64,000 bases of DNA from Taudactylus pleione (Eukaryota > Chordata > Amphibia > Anura > Myobatrachidae): positions 18,678,501 through 18,742,500 of the forward strand of contig JAUIMM010000115.1 of the NCBI GenBank assembly GCA_031769625.1. The letters run 5' to 3'. Positions 24,201 to 37,800 of this stretch are shown piece by piece. The notes under the pieces were generated by a model. It did no database searches. It worked only from the letters and a program-made list of their open reading frames with translations, and had not been told where the DNA came from. Positions within the stretch are counted from its first letter, which is position 1, and each line of letters starts with the position of its first letter. Both the position numbers and the translations under genes were made by a program.

Positions 24201-27200
24201 ATGGCCACAAAACATAAAGACTATTCCTGTATGTACTTTTGCCCAGAGTATGTTCTTTTTGGGCAAACCATATTTAATCTACCGTAGATCAACTAGCGTT
24301 TGCAAATTGAAAAAAAGCATCATACAAACTCTTCTCCATATAATCACATTTTAATACAAATTCATATCCAGTGCTAAATAAAAATGCATTTTAGCAGTTT
24401 AGGCTTTTACACTGAACTAATCCCTTTCATAAAGAAAACTTTTTATGGGGGAGGACAACGTTGCCTTATACATTATGGGGGGAATTTAATTAGTTGCAGT
24501 AATTTACAGCAGGCTAATTGATCTCCTGGGGCTATCTAATAAGCCCTGAAGCCAGGCCGCAGCACTGCACTTAAGGCGTATTTCTTTACGGGTCTGAGCA
24601 AACCCGAAAAGATATATGTGATAATAAGCCTGTTACCAGGCGAAAACAGTGGGTTAAACACATAGATCCGGGTACTTTTCCCAGATTCTGTGTGTTAATG
24701 CTCGATAACAGATAATTTATAGGGTGAGGAAATAGGGCTGTAATTGGATAGACTGGGCCTAAAGCTCATGGCTAACACCTTTTTTCATCCCCCGATAATT
24801 TATCACTGGCCCTGCTAAATGCTCCTCAGTGGTGGATCATTTTCTGCAGCAGATCGCTGATCGCCATGTGTTGCTCGGTAGAATGGCTGGGAGGCAGCTC
24901 TGTCCATGCAACACTTTTCACTCTGTGCATGGCACAATCACTTAAGAACCCATGAATACCTAAGCTGCCAATTAGGACAAGTTATCAGTTCCTGGTCTAA
25001 ACTATTCCATGAGGTGCATTTTTATTCATACTCTCTTGTGCATGTCAACTTGTATTTTTTTTTCTCGAGAGAGCTCAAAAAATGAGGCAAGTACTATTAA
25101 AGACCTGAGGCCCTGAGCCGCAGATGAAGCGTATGTAGTCCCTGGACCTCCATGTGAGCATTAGAGCTTTAGGGCTCTTACCAACTGTCATCAAGATGTA
25201 TGCTAATACTAGCAGTTTTTAACATTATTTAAAGTAAATAAACATGTATGTGAACAGAACCCATTGATTACAATGAAGGTTGACGTATTAAGCAGTGAAG
25301 AGTGTGAAGAAGTGAACCAGTTGCCCCTAACAACCAATCGGCTTTGAGGTAGCAGTTATCAAGTGCATTCTAGAAAATGATTACTTGCTATGGGCAACTT
25401 CTCCACTGGTCCACTCTTTTCACTGGTTAATACACAGGTGTCCCCATACACCTAGCCTCAATACACCATGGGGAGCGAGAAAATTTGTCTTCATCACAAT
25501 CGGGCGTGACAAACTGCTTTACAATTGCACATACTAATTTGATATGCAACACTCGTACATCCTTGTGCAACAGAGTCTGAATCTGTATACGAAGCACAAC
25601 AGAACTTGGCGTGGAAAAAAACTGTGGCCACTGCATCGTAGCACTTCTACATAGATTCAGACTCAGGGCCTGATTCAGGTATGTACAGTATTGCACAGCC
25701 GCAGGGAAGCCCGCTCAGCAATACCGTACCCCTAATATGGTAATACCTGCAGGAGACGTCTGAGGGAAGAAGACACCTCCAGCCGGAATCACAGATCCAA
25801 GTGCTGCGTCCAAAGATGCAGCATTGGATCAACATCGTGACCATCCGATGTTTTCGGCATCGGTCATCTCAGCAAGCTAAAGCTTAAGCAAATAGGCCAC
25901 CTCCTGCCCACTTGCGAGGCCAGGAAATCTACATCATCCGACACAATCCTGGCTTCGGCACTCCCAGAAAACGGGGGTGACAAGCCCACATTTCTGGGAA
26001 TGCAGGCTGGGGCCACCCCCTCCTGCTCCCAATCATGCTGCGGCTTGGGGTCACTGCGTGCGGTCACACTTGACTCATTCTGCGCATGTGCTCCACCATC
26101 GGAATATACGTAAACCATCACGGTTACGTACATTTCCGAATCAGGCCCACAGTCACACACAGACATATAAGTGTTGTACATGAAAATAATCAATGCAGTC
26201 TCATGAAGCAGATTGTTTAATCGAATTGCAACTAAGATTCATTTCTAGGCGAAAAAGACACTCTGCGCAAGCCGTGTAGCATGGGAATAGTGTATGAGGA
26301 CACATCTGTACATCAACTCCAATGTCCCAAAACTTCCCATCATGTACACTTGCAGTTTCTGACCTTTTGCATTGAAATGGTGTTTCTACTGTGCATAGTG
26401 TCATTTTAAAAAATATATATTTTCCAGAGTACTTTATCAATGCCTGAAATGATGGCCCAAAATGCATTACACAAAGAAAACGGGGTGATTCCGCACAGGA
26501 ATAATAATCACGAAATAAAGATTAGAACCAACGTATATATTAGTGGTTGAGTGGGGATAAAATCCCTATATCAATTAAACCTTGTTGGTGGTGTTCCCAT
26601 GGAGTAATGTAATGAATACATATAGTATGACTGGGATCTGTCCTGCAGAGAAGACAAGATAGATAGAAAAGAAGAAAGAAAAACCTCCTTTAAGGGGCAC
26701 TCTTATTGTAAATCTAAAACATAACTTTTAATGATAATGTATATACCTGTATATTGTATCAAAGCAAAATACTTCTATGTACAAAAATACATAGTAATGT
26801 TGTCACACAGTGTCCATACATCACTAATTAATAGCATTAGATAAGTATATCTGTAAGGTATATTAGACCTTACTAAGTACTTCTATACCTTACGAACATA
26901 TACATATTTAATACTTGTTTTAATCAGTGATGTATGGACACCACGTATGACAACTTCACTATCTATTTTTATCTCAAAATGCATTTAAACAAAAATATGT
27001 AGACATAGATCACTACTTAGGGAACAGAATAACAGTAAGAAAACATTTACATAGGACCAGCAGAGTTCTCAGGAGAAAAATAAGACCTATTTAGACATAT
27101 GTCATATAGTACAGGAACTTGAGGTTCAATTCAGCTAACCAGAAAAGTATAGAGGTACTCTATAGAGAAGTGTAACGTTTGTGGGACTAAACTTTCAAAC

Positions 27201-30200
27201 TAAAAGCATATAGCTTGTAAAATGCTATTTGAAATATGTAATACAGTAACTAGTGGAGCCTATATGAATTCATTTAACAGTAAACTGTAAAACATGTAAT
27301 AAACGGGATGTAGTCAGGAAGCCGGCGGTCGAAATGCCGACCGGCGGCTTGGCACTCCCCCCCCCCCCCGGGAGTGTTAGGCTCAGGCTAGGGGAAGGGG
27401 GGGTTAGGGTCAGGCACCACCGGAGGGAGGTCAGGTTTATGCACCCCCTCAGGAGGGTTACGTTTAGGGAGGAGGTTAGGGTTAGACACTGGGGGAGGTT
27501 AGAGTTTGGCACCCCTAAGGGAGGGTTAGAGGTTTTACTTACTTTAGTCGGTTTCTCCAGCTGCCGGACTTCCGGCGTCGGTATTTCATCCGCCGTAATA
27601 AACAGTGGGAATACTACATCAAGTCCTCTCCTCAATACTACAAATAATTTATCATTTAAGTGTATTTTGCTAGTGATTTTGATGTTAAAGGATATGATCA
27701 GCCAAACAACAAGAGTCTGCCATATAGGCAGTGGGAACTGTGTTGCACAGGATCTTTGATGTTATTGTAAAGTGTATCTTGTACAGTAAGGTGGAAGTTA
27801 AACTGTAAAGTATCCTCTTCCAGTCTAATCTGAAGGCTTTCTTACCCCTATCCTGTCTTCCCACAAACAGATGTTCCGACATACATCTATCCTCTGTGCG
27901 CTACAAGTCGCGCCACACAACACGGGAGCTCAGTGTGACTCGGTAGCGCTGAGCGTATTTTCATGTGACTTTTTACCTACAAATGCATTTTATTTGCACA
28001 GTGATGCAAATAGATAGCACAAGCAGCTTCTGCTGATTAAAATGATATGCTGCATGCCTATATTCTGTGTGTGACTGCAGGTGTATCCTCAAGCTAAACA
28101 CTACGTTACAGTGTTACAGCCGCTGACACTGTAACGTAGCATTTTGCATGTAGACACACCCGCAGACGCACAGAGAAAATAGACAAGCTGCATATCATTT
28201 TAATCAGCAGAAGCTGCTTGTGCTATTTAAAAGATGCACGAAAGACGCCCGGAGCTACAGAGTCGCACCACAGCATGGCGTGACTAGAAAGGGCTGTTTA
28301 ACTCACAAGGAGGCTAGATGTATGTGGACCCATCTGTAGGTCACACTTGAGGCCTTTATGAAATCATATAGAGTATTTCTCACTGATACCTTAGGCCAAA
28401 AATTGGCAATTGGCTCTTGGATTCTGAGAAATTGTATAAGGTTTACCAATTACTCTAACAAAGGTAATGTAGAACTCCAAAAGCTACGAGATGGGTGCAC
28501 AATTTGCATCAATAAGAAAAACAAGGGACATAGGCCCTGATTCAGAGCCGGACGCTCTGACCAGAGCGCTCGCTCTGAATCAGGGCCCACCTCCATTAAT
28601 ATGGAGCGTCCTCCTGGACGCTCGTATAGCTGTGGGTCACCACCCACAGCATATATATACGAGCATGCAAAATGATGGTCGCGATGGTCTTGACCATCGC
28701 GACGATCCGAACAGCGAGTAAAAGCCTGCGGTTGGGTTTCTCAACCGCAAGGCCAGGAGTGATTTTGGCTCTATCAAAGTCAAAATCACTCCCACTGACA
28801 TCACTAGTGATGTCAGTGGGGCCGGCTTCAGACGGTAGTCGTTCCCTTGGGAACGCCTCCGTCTGGCAGGCACGCCCCCGGCACGCCCACCAAAGGGGGC
28901 GTGCTGTCAGTCACCATCAACAGCACGCCCCCTTTGATGAGACACTCCGAGGGAAGGAAAGTCCTTCGCTCGTCGGGTCTCGCGAATGCGCACGACGGAG
29001 CTCCCTCCATCGTGCGCATGCGCAGTGGGGAACATCGACCCACTTGCGAGCGTACTGCCGCTCGCGAGTGGGTCTGAATGACCCCCATAAGACAGTGAGG
29101 TCTCCTTATATTTTCTGCTTTTTGGGTTTGTTAAAATTCTCTAGTCACATAATACTGGTATATTAATATCAGTGTTCTCCCCAGAATTTTTTTTCAAGCC
29201 GGGTGGCATCAAGTAGTAGCCAGGTGAGGGCCTTCACAATAATAAAATGTTTTAAACCCTGACCTTATAATGATTTAAACTTGAAATAACATTTTATATA
29301 TTAATTCTCTTCTTATTAGAGGCCCAGTCATCTGATTATGAAAAAGCTGCAAAGTCTGTAGGATCTGTTCCTTTTTATACAGACCCCAGATACTGTCCCC
29401 ACTTGCAGGTTCCCAAAGTGCCGGGTGTGGCTGATTTTTGCCAGGTGGTGCACCCGCAAAAAACAGCCTGGGGAGAACACTGAATATGAAATAAAAGACT
29501 CATCCAGTTAAACACAAATTCTTTAGTTGTGATCAATCAGGGGTGTTTTTTCACAAAGAATAACCACAAAATAAGTTACTACAGGTTGAGTCTCCCAAAT
29601 CCAAAATGTTTGGGACCAGCAGTATTTTGGATATCAGAATATTCCGTATTTTCAAATATTTGCATACCATAATGAAATCTCGGGAATGGGACTCAAATCT
29701 AAACACAGAATGAATTTGTGTTTTATATACAGCTTATACACAGCCTGCAGTTAAGTAATGCAGTATTTTTAATAATTTTGTGCCTTAAACAAAGTTTGTG
29801 TACATTGAGCTAACAAAAAGCAACAGTTTTACGATCTCTGTCATCCTAAAAAAAACTCTGTATTTCAGAATATTTGAATATGGGAGACTCAACCAGTAAT
29901 GACATGACTTACAGTAAGGATTCCCAAACTATGAGCCACAGCAAACTCACATTGGCGCAGGAGGATAGGTCTTACACATAAGTTGGTGGCAGCCCAGAAC
30001 TTTGCAAGGATCATAAGCAGCTAAACACGTGATCAGATCTATCTCTCCTCCACCCTTATGCTGCAGGGTTCTGCATGTGACATCACCTTCTAGCGATATT
30101 GTTCAGTGAATTGTCACTCAATTGTCTAATACCTTGATGTGAGCAGCTGCTGATTGACAGCTAGCATGACTGGGTTGCGGTCACTAACACGGCGTGCGGG

Positions 30201-31796
30201 ATGCCGTGGCTTAGAATACCGGCGCCGGAATCCTGCCACCTGGCAGAATCCCGGCGCTGGCATCCCGAAGGTGAGTAGTTGGGTTAGGTGGAGGGTTAGG
30301 CACTAAGAGGGGAGGGTTAGGTTTAGCGTGCAGGGAGGGGGAGGTTAGGTTTAGGCACATAGGTTTAGGCACCAGGGAGGGGGGGTTGGGGACAGGGAGA
30401 GGGCAGTGATCCGCCAGGATCCAGAGCGCCAACTGTATCCAGGTTAGGCAGGATGCATGGGACTCTTGATAGGGCACACAGGTAAAAATAAGCGATAGCA
30501 TTGTGAGCAGTAAATCTGTATTGTACATTAACCCCTCCAGTGCCATTCATACTGATCATACCAGATTTCTAAGAAATTACAGGACACTGGCTAATCCTGG
30601 AAAAATGTTATAGGGTATATATTTATTGTAGTATTAGGTCTTATTAGTGAATGACACCAAGAGTGATTCTTTCAAATGGTTACTCAAGTATCAGCATAGA
30701 AATAGCTAGTAAATTGTTTGTACATAGAGATGTGTGCTCATATACCTATCCTTTCTGTCTATATGACGTGAGATACGACGCGATTCCCGTATTACGCACT
30801 TTTTACTTACTTTTGCATGAAGTAGTGTACTAGGTACTTAGGATTATTTTTTGTCGCAAAGGAATTGGTACAAAGCCGCATATAAAGCATAAGAATGCAT
30901 GGTGCAGGTCACTAGTATGAGACCTACATTGTATACTTTTTCTTCTACTTTGCATCTTAGTTCACTTACAGTATAGTAGGTATTACGCTTAGTGTTTTGG
31001 CACGGGTAAGTAGCAAAGTCCATGGTGCGCTAATCAGAGATATTTGGAGCGATATGTGGACAGATCCATAATTACTTAATAAATAGGGTCTCAGCAATTT
31101 TTTTCATGGTGTCCCTAAATGCACAGTCAACCAACAAAGTTTGGGAACCACTGACTTAATCCATACGTAGTTGTTTGATATAATTCATTACCTGTAGGAG
31201 TTAGGCAATCTTTCCAATCAAAATATCCAGCATAAATGCCAGGTTCCAAAGACCCAACAATAGGATCAGCTTTAATCTCAATAAAGTTTTCAAATAACCT
31301 TTGGTCCAGCTCCTTCAGAGACTCGGTGCTAGTCTTTAAAATAAAAATAAACAGAATTAGAAGGTTATGTCAGTCCCTCTGCTAATTTTGCAAACATTTG
31401 GTGGCAAAACATTACCTGATCTGTAAGCAAAAGCTTGGGAATATCCAAGTAAAGAGACTATGGGCAAAATTTACTAAGTGGCGGGTTCTATTCTGTTCTA
31501 AACCACGGGGGTTTGGTGGCGGTTTTGCAGCAGTTTCTAAATGACAGCCCTCTGCTATTCTATTCTAAAATGTGTTTTGACTGCGGTTTGGCGGCGGTTT
31601 TGTTATCTGCAGATGCAGATATACTAGGGCCAAAACCGCTGCAAAACTGCCGTCAAAATACATTATAGAATAGAATAGAACAGGGCTGTCATTTAGAAAC
31701 CCTGGCAAAACCGCCACCAAACCCCCGTGGTTTAGAACAATAGAACCCACCGTCAAAGCGCCGGGGTTTAGAACCCGCCACTTAGTAAATTCTGCC

Positions 31797-31831
<35 letters not shown>

Positions 31832-34800
31832 CGCGCTGAGCTGGATTATTTGTGGACATAGGTGGAATATACCCAGCAACACATTGCATTTAGACACAAC
31901 ATGGCAGTGTGAAAGACCCTGCTCCATCTGTACTAGGTGCACACAACAAATGAAATAAGCCAAACAAAAGTACAGGATGTGAACGATGCTACTCAAATAA
32001 AATAAGTAGTTACAAACAGCACGTTATATTAGTAATATTAGTAAAAACACTTTTAAAAAATCCAAAAAGTAGTACAGTATCATATACAGTGGTGTCCTTA
32101 TACACCTAGCCTCAATACGCCATTCTGCGCGAGACACCTGGGGCAAGTGAGGTTTAAATTTACACTCTATTTGGAACATAGACGCATCAAAACACCACTC
32201 ACTCTGTACTGGAGGTGCCAGGCTGCTATGTAAAAAGTTGCAGGTGAAGCACAACAGAACTTGGCATAAAAAAAAGCAGCGGCTGGTGCATCGTAGACCT
32301 TTGTATGCAGATTCAGACACATACACACACTGATGTTTAAGTGTCGCATATCAAATGAATCAGTGCAGTCTTGTTGCATCACATTTTTGGGCGGAAAAGA
32401 GATAAAAAAAGACACTCGACACAAGCAGAGTCGTACGGGACCTGGCGAGCCATGCTGTTTGGCGCGACTGCAGCAATAGTGTATGAGGACACATCTGTAG
32501 TACAGCATCAATTTGGTGTTTAGCTTAATTTTGTTTTCTCCTCACTATTGTATTAGATTGTTAGAAGTCTACACCACAGAATGGCATTACATTTCAACTT
32601 CAAATTTGCAATAAAATATAAATAATAAAAAAAAACAGTTCAATTACACCTACTGCATTGGCATATATTCCATGACAAAGATCACTGTATTCAGCATAGG
32701 TTTAACATAATACAAGCTTATCCCATGTTATTGTATTCAACTAGTATCTTGAAAACAATAAAAGATGTTTTACAAAAAAAAAACCTTGTGCTGGGAATTA
32801 AAAAAAACAGGTATTGGTACAGCTCATTATGTGTGCGGCTCAAAGTTAAGATGACTGGTACACGAGTATCACTTGTATGTATCAATAGAAGACGTGATTA
32901 ATCCATTGCATATCCTTCCCTCGCAGGAGACTTTCAGTGCGCTAGTCCCTCTTCTACCTAAAGGCTGAATCTTTGTTTACCCTCTCAGTAACCAGGCCCA
33001 CACGTAAGGAAGGTGAACCACCTTCTCGCCATCTCTTACACCGAGCTCATCAATTAGCTCCAATCTATGGAGTTAAGAACCCTACATATCGGTGCAGCTT
33101 GCTCCAGGCAACCTAGATGGGCTGCAACTGTGAGGGGTACCCTCATAATTGCCCCTCTAACAACAGTGAAGAGACACTGCAGCTCGACTCCTGCGCCCAC
33201 CACAAGCTGCCAGAAAATGAACAATCTTCTTGCATGAAGTCTGATACAGAGGGAAACGACAATGAAAGTATGTAGGGCTATTGAGACCCACACAGAATAT
33301 ACACTTCTAAATAAAAAAGTAACAAACTTAAAATGTCACTACATTTATCATTACCTGCTTACAGTATAACTTTTTCAACACAGCTTGTTGCTGTAACTGA
33401 AATTTTAAGTACCCAGCAATTATTTATATAAATGTTGGCATATATAGTAATGGCTTGTAATATTGAACTGGAACTCAGAAAAAAAAATTGCGTACCCCAG
33501 GATTATACAATGTCTGCTGCAATTATACGGCATCTTAAAAACAAAGATAAAAATATTTCCGCAAAATAAGCAAAACACAAAGGGGGCAATTCAATTCCTT
33601 AATTGGGCACCTTAACTAATGGGCGCCTGACGGAGCAATTCAATTGCTGCTCTGTTCAGGCGCGCATAGTCATGGGTAGACATATTTCTGCTCACAGCCT
33701 CCTAAAGTGGCGAGCAGAAATGTGGGAGAAGTCAAGAGCTTGGACGCCCAAAGCAGTACTGTAGATGAGTTTAGCGGCTTTGTACGGCTAAACCCAGTGC
33801 TGTCAGACGCGCACACACTACACAGGCGCCCAAGCAGTGCAACAATTCAATTGCTCTGTGGGGCGCCGATTAGTTAGGGCCGTCAGATAAAATAATTTAA
33901 TCGCCCCCCCTAGAGTCTAATTCAGAGCTGCACATAAAGCAGCCACAATGATTGCAAATAAATGTGGATTTCCAGAGTTGGCTGCCATCCATCCATCTGC
34001 TGTTGAATATAGTCATCATCACACATTTGGTGCAAGAGATCCTCTCACAATTCAGTCAACACGACCACAGCAAACTTATCCTACAGATGAACACCTTGAT
34101 TCCACCATCTCAGTCACAAGTAAAGATTCGACTGAGATCGGTGCGACTCTGAATCTCCCATAATTGCTCTAAGTTGTGCATGCAGGTCCCAATTAATGCA
34201 CAGTTTGCTAAAATAGCGAGTTCAGTACGCAGATGAAATTACATGTAAAGATGCCTATCCATTAGGCGACCTGAAAGTCTGAACGTCTAGCGTTCAGACC
34301 TTCAGGTCGCCGAGGTGCGGGCACCACACTGAACGGCGTTCACTGAACGTCATTCAGTGAAGGAGCCTGACCTCCTATCCCTGAACATGCCGAAGCGGAC
34401 GAGCGTCGTCAGGTTGACGGGCATGTTCAGTAGACAGTCAGGGATGGCAAGGACCCAGCGTGCACGCGCATCGCTGGTCCTTGCCGGCTATCCATTACCC
34501 GACTTTGTTAACAATGTGACCAAAACCTCCTGGTTTTGGTCAGATTGTTCACAAAGTCGGGTAATGGATAGGCCCCTTATCTCTGAATATAGCCCAACGT
34601 CTCTGTACAAAATGTGGGAAAAATTAACATTCATCACACATTACTGTAAAAGTATTTTAACAAAAACCTGATGCACGGCTAAGATTACATAAAGAAAAGT
34701 TAACAAAAAACAAAACAAATTAAATAAAAGCTATGAAGTCAATCTATAAAAAAAACATTTCCCATACCTTTATGCATATTTACAATTTAGTAGAAAATTT

Positions 34801-37800
34801 GTTATTAAAATATTTATAAACATGAAATACATTTAAGCAAATACACCCATACTAAGAAAATTATTATAGCTATGTTCAAAAGGCCCCAATCTGTTACCAA
34901 ATATAATACTTTACAGAACTAAACTAAGATTACATTTAAAGTCATCTTTGCTGACATTTTCTTTGAAAATAAAATAAAAAATCCCATGTATAACGACAAG
35001 TCATAAAGCAGAGGAAAGGTAACAGATTTATTAGATTATTTTTTTTCCTGTGAAGATAATAATCTTAAAGCTAAACTGACACAAGTTAAGTGCCTCATTA
35101 TGAATCCCATTTTACAGAAATGAACGTAAAATGCAAATACTGTACAGCGCTTGTGACCTTATAATGACCTGACTAATGATAATGTACATCAGGTAACAAT
35201 CTCTAAAGGGCCATTTTATAGGAAGATCACAGGGAGGAATTGCATATTCTTGCAACATTTTATTATCCATATGTAGAAAATTTTGCAGAGATGTGGCAGA
35301 AAGCTTTGGGGTCCGATGACACTAAAAGCAGAATATTTAGGCCATGAGGCATTAGCTATTTCTATGTTGATAATCAAACACTACACACCAGCCAGGGAAC
35401 ACCATTACTTTATCAAACATGGTGGTGATTGCATCATATGGAAGCCTTTCAGGGACAAGGACTGGCAATCTTAAATGGAACAATGTGAAGATGAATGTGC
35501 ACCTTAAAAGATTAATTCTTAACAGACCTCTGCAAAAAGCTGAGACTAGGGACGAAGTCTGCCTTATATCAGGACAGTTTCAAAGCATACTGTTAGAACA
35601 ACACTGCAGTGACATACAATGAAGGTAGAAGGTCCTTGAGTTGCCTAGTCACAGCCCTGACATTATTCAAATCAAAAACCTGTGCTGTTCCCATCACTGC
35701 TCCCCAAGTAACCTGACATAGTTTGAGCAATTTTGCAAGGAAGAATGGGCAAATATTGCTCTTGATCTATTCAAACTTAATAGAGACATCCAGAGTAATA
35801 ACTGGCTGCAGCATCTAACAGATGTGTGTTAACCAAGTATTGACCACAGGGAGTGAATATATACTGTATAATTATATTTTTGATTTGTATTACTTTATGG
35901 TTAACTTTTATCTTTCTGTTTTGGGGAAGGAAGGGGGGATTCTGAAGAGGATTCTTCGGGCGGTATCCAATTAGCCCAGACTTGCCTACCCTTCCGATTT
36001 GGCCGGGAGCCTCCCGAATATCGGGTGCCACTCCCGGCCTCCCGGAAAGGCAGGCAAGCCTCCCGGCTGAATCGCGTTATCGTGGCCCCGCCCCCTGCTT
36101 CAAAATGGCGTTAATTTTGGCATTGTGAAGAGGGGGCAGGGCCACGATGACGCGTTCGCGCCCCCGGCTCTGCCCCCAATACTTTATGATCGCCCGGCCA
36201 CGCCCCCGCTGTATACAGACATTCAGTTCTCTCCTGGAAGGAGGGAGCTGAATGTCGGCAAGTATGATTTAGCCCTGATATTTTCTTGGAGGTGAAAAAC
36301 TGGTATTTTTCGCAGATAATCCCCATTTTTAGACAATTTTTTTTTCACCCTATCCTATTTGCTTCGGGCGAACAAATAGGTTAATTAGCCCTAAAACACA
36401 TATGATCCGTGATAAGTTCAAGCACCTATGTGTTTTCGCCATTGCGCTGGGGAAAAAAACCTGTACTTTTCGGGGGATAATTCTTAAGACACCAGATCCC
36501 GAAAAAAATCCCTGATGAGTGCTGGCGTTGGGCCGGACCTCGGGGCTATCTGGATAGCCCCGGGGAATACATTAGTGCCCGAAAAGTGGGCTCGATTCAG
36601 ACCCACTCGCTAGATGCATTCGCACGCAGCGAAAGTATGCAAATCTGCGGTCGCACGGCAAGGCATTAGCATGCCCAGTATGTCTTGGCATGCGATCGGG
36701 GTGTGTATTTAGATGCCCACCAGCCTGTCTTGAGACGCCCACTTTCCCACGTCATCTCCAGGAAGTGTATGCAACAATTTGTAACATCGGAAGCGAACGC
36801 AGCACTTATGGTGGACCATATCCTACTGCAAGTAATGAGAGTGCTTCAGGTGTGTAAAACAACTATGTGACGTGTACTATGACGCTGCATCTTAATTAAG
36901 CACGCCTCTGAAATGGCATTAAGACACTCAGGCACGCCTGCGTTTCCATTGACCATCCCGTCACCACCTACAAACGGCTTGTCCTGTCACTCATTCTAGC
37001 GAGCTGGCAATGCGCAGCGAGCGAACGCTTACCGATCGCATGGCCAAGTTCGCGCACGTGCACTGCGATGCATACACATGCGTAGACTGAAATCATCGGC
37101 AGGTTGCGTGCGAACGCAGCCTAGCAAGCGGGTCTGAATCGGGCCCAGTATTCGGGCTAACTGGATAACGCCCTTAATCTCTCAGACAAGTTAACATTAT
37201 AAAAACAAAAAAATAAAGTGCAGGCAATAATAAAGTGAAATGAGGGATGGGAACTGAATACTTTTTTCAAAGCATTGTTAGGTTGCTCACAGGGACAACT
37301 GTGTCTAACGGATTTGTTTTTTTGTCTGGTCTTATATATTTGGAAGTTTCTAGAACAGACCACGCCCCAAATAATTTCACACCTCATCACCATGATGTGT
37401 CATTAGGCTATGCCCCCAAGTGACTGCACTGTGCAATAAATGTTACACCTCAATTAGACTGACCTAAGTAAAGGCAAATACAGCGGTAATAATTGGCAAG
37501 TAGTGCAAACAGGTGTTCCAGCACCATCATAAACACTAAAGCTGGGTACACACGGGGCAATATATTGGCCGTTCAATGGAATGGTCGAGCACGTCGGCAG
37601 GTGTGTACCCCGCATATGTCTGAACAACGTAGTGCACAGAGCATCTGCTCTGCAGCATCGCAGATCGCTCATATATCAGCGCATCTGGCTGTGGAGACAG
37701 CCGGTGACTGACAGCTCAACTGGGCAGGCAAATTCAAATGCTCGCCCAGTTGTGAAGGGAACAAACACTGAGCGGCCAATCGGTAAGTCTGTATAGATTA

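Larger units (their letters stand above)
17128..31191 (-). other. EXOC2: EXOC2 intron (14.1 kb), a mosaic of small transposons
   Basis: Holds at least fifteen inverted-repeat elements listed separately, and one hammerhead-like fold. I see no supportable gene in it. The stretches 19080-20408, 21207-21984, 22069-23608, 24010-24470, 24800-25430, 26310-26800 and 26946-27300 are AT-rich and featureless to me. Confidence 0.8.
35958..37173. mobile_element. TATCCAATTAGC MITE carrying two nested MITEs
   Basis: The left end GGGCGGTATCCAATTAGCCC mirrors the right end GGGCTAACTGGATAACGCCC. The interior resumes family sequence (ACACATATGATCC, CCCGAAAAAAATCCCTGAT) around two foreign insertions at 35981-36266 and 36588-37146. 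Confidence 0.72.

Noticed and set aside
25427..26193. Overlapping ORFs of 65-109 residues
   Set aside because: Located within nested MITEs with clear terminal repeats; no motif.
28675..28706. Possible microRNA precursor in the GATGGTCGCGATGGTC hairpin
   Set aside because: Every segment of this element forms a hairpin, so one hairpin is not evidence for a microRNA. Small-RNA reads would be needed.
28672..29166. 164-residue ORF and overlapping antisense ORFs (also 38234-38722 and 50998-51369)
   Set aside because: They lie in the serial-hairpin elements and appear on both strands because the sequence is self-complementary; no conserved protein across the three copies.
27305..30440. Interstitial telomere
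   Set aside because: The GGTTAGG words are degenerate, occur within two copies of a dispersed element with shared ends, and are interrupted by other sequence.
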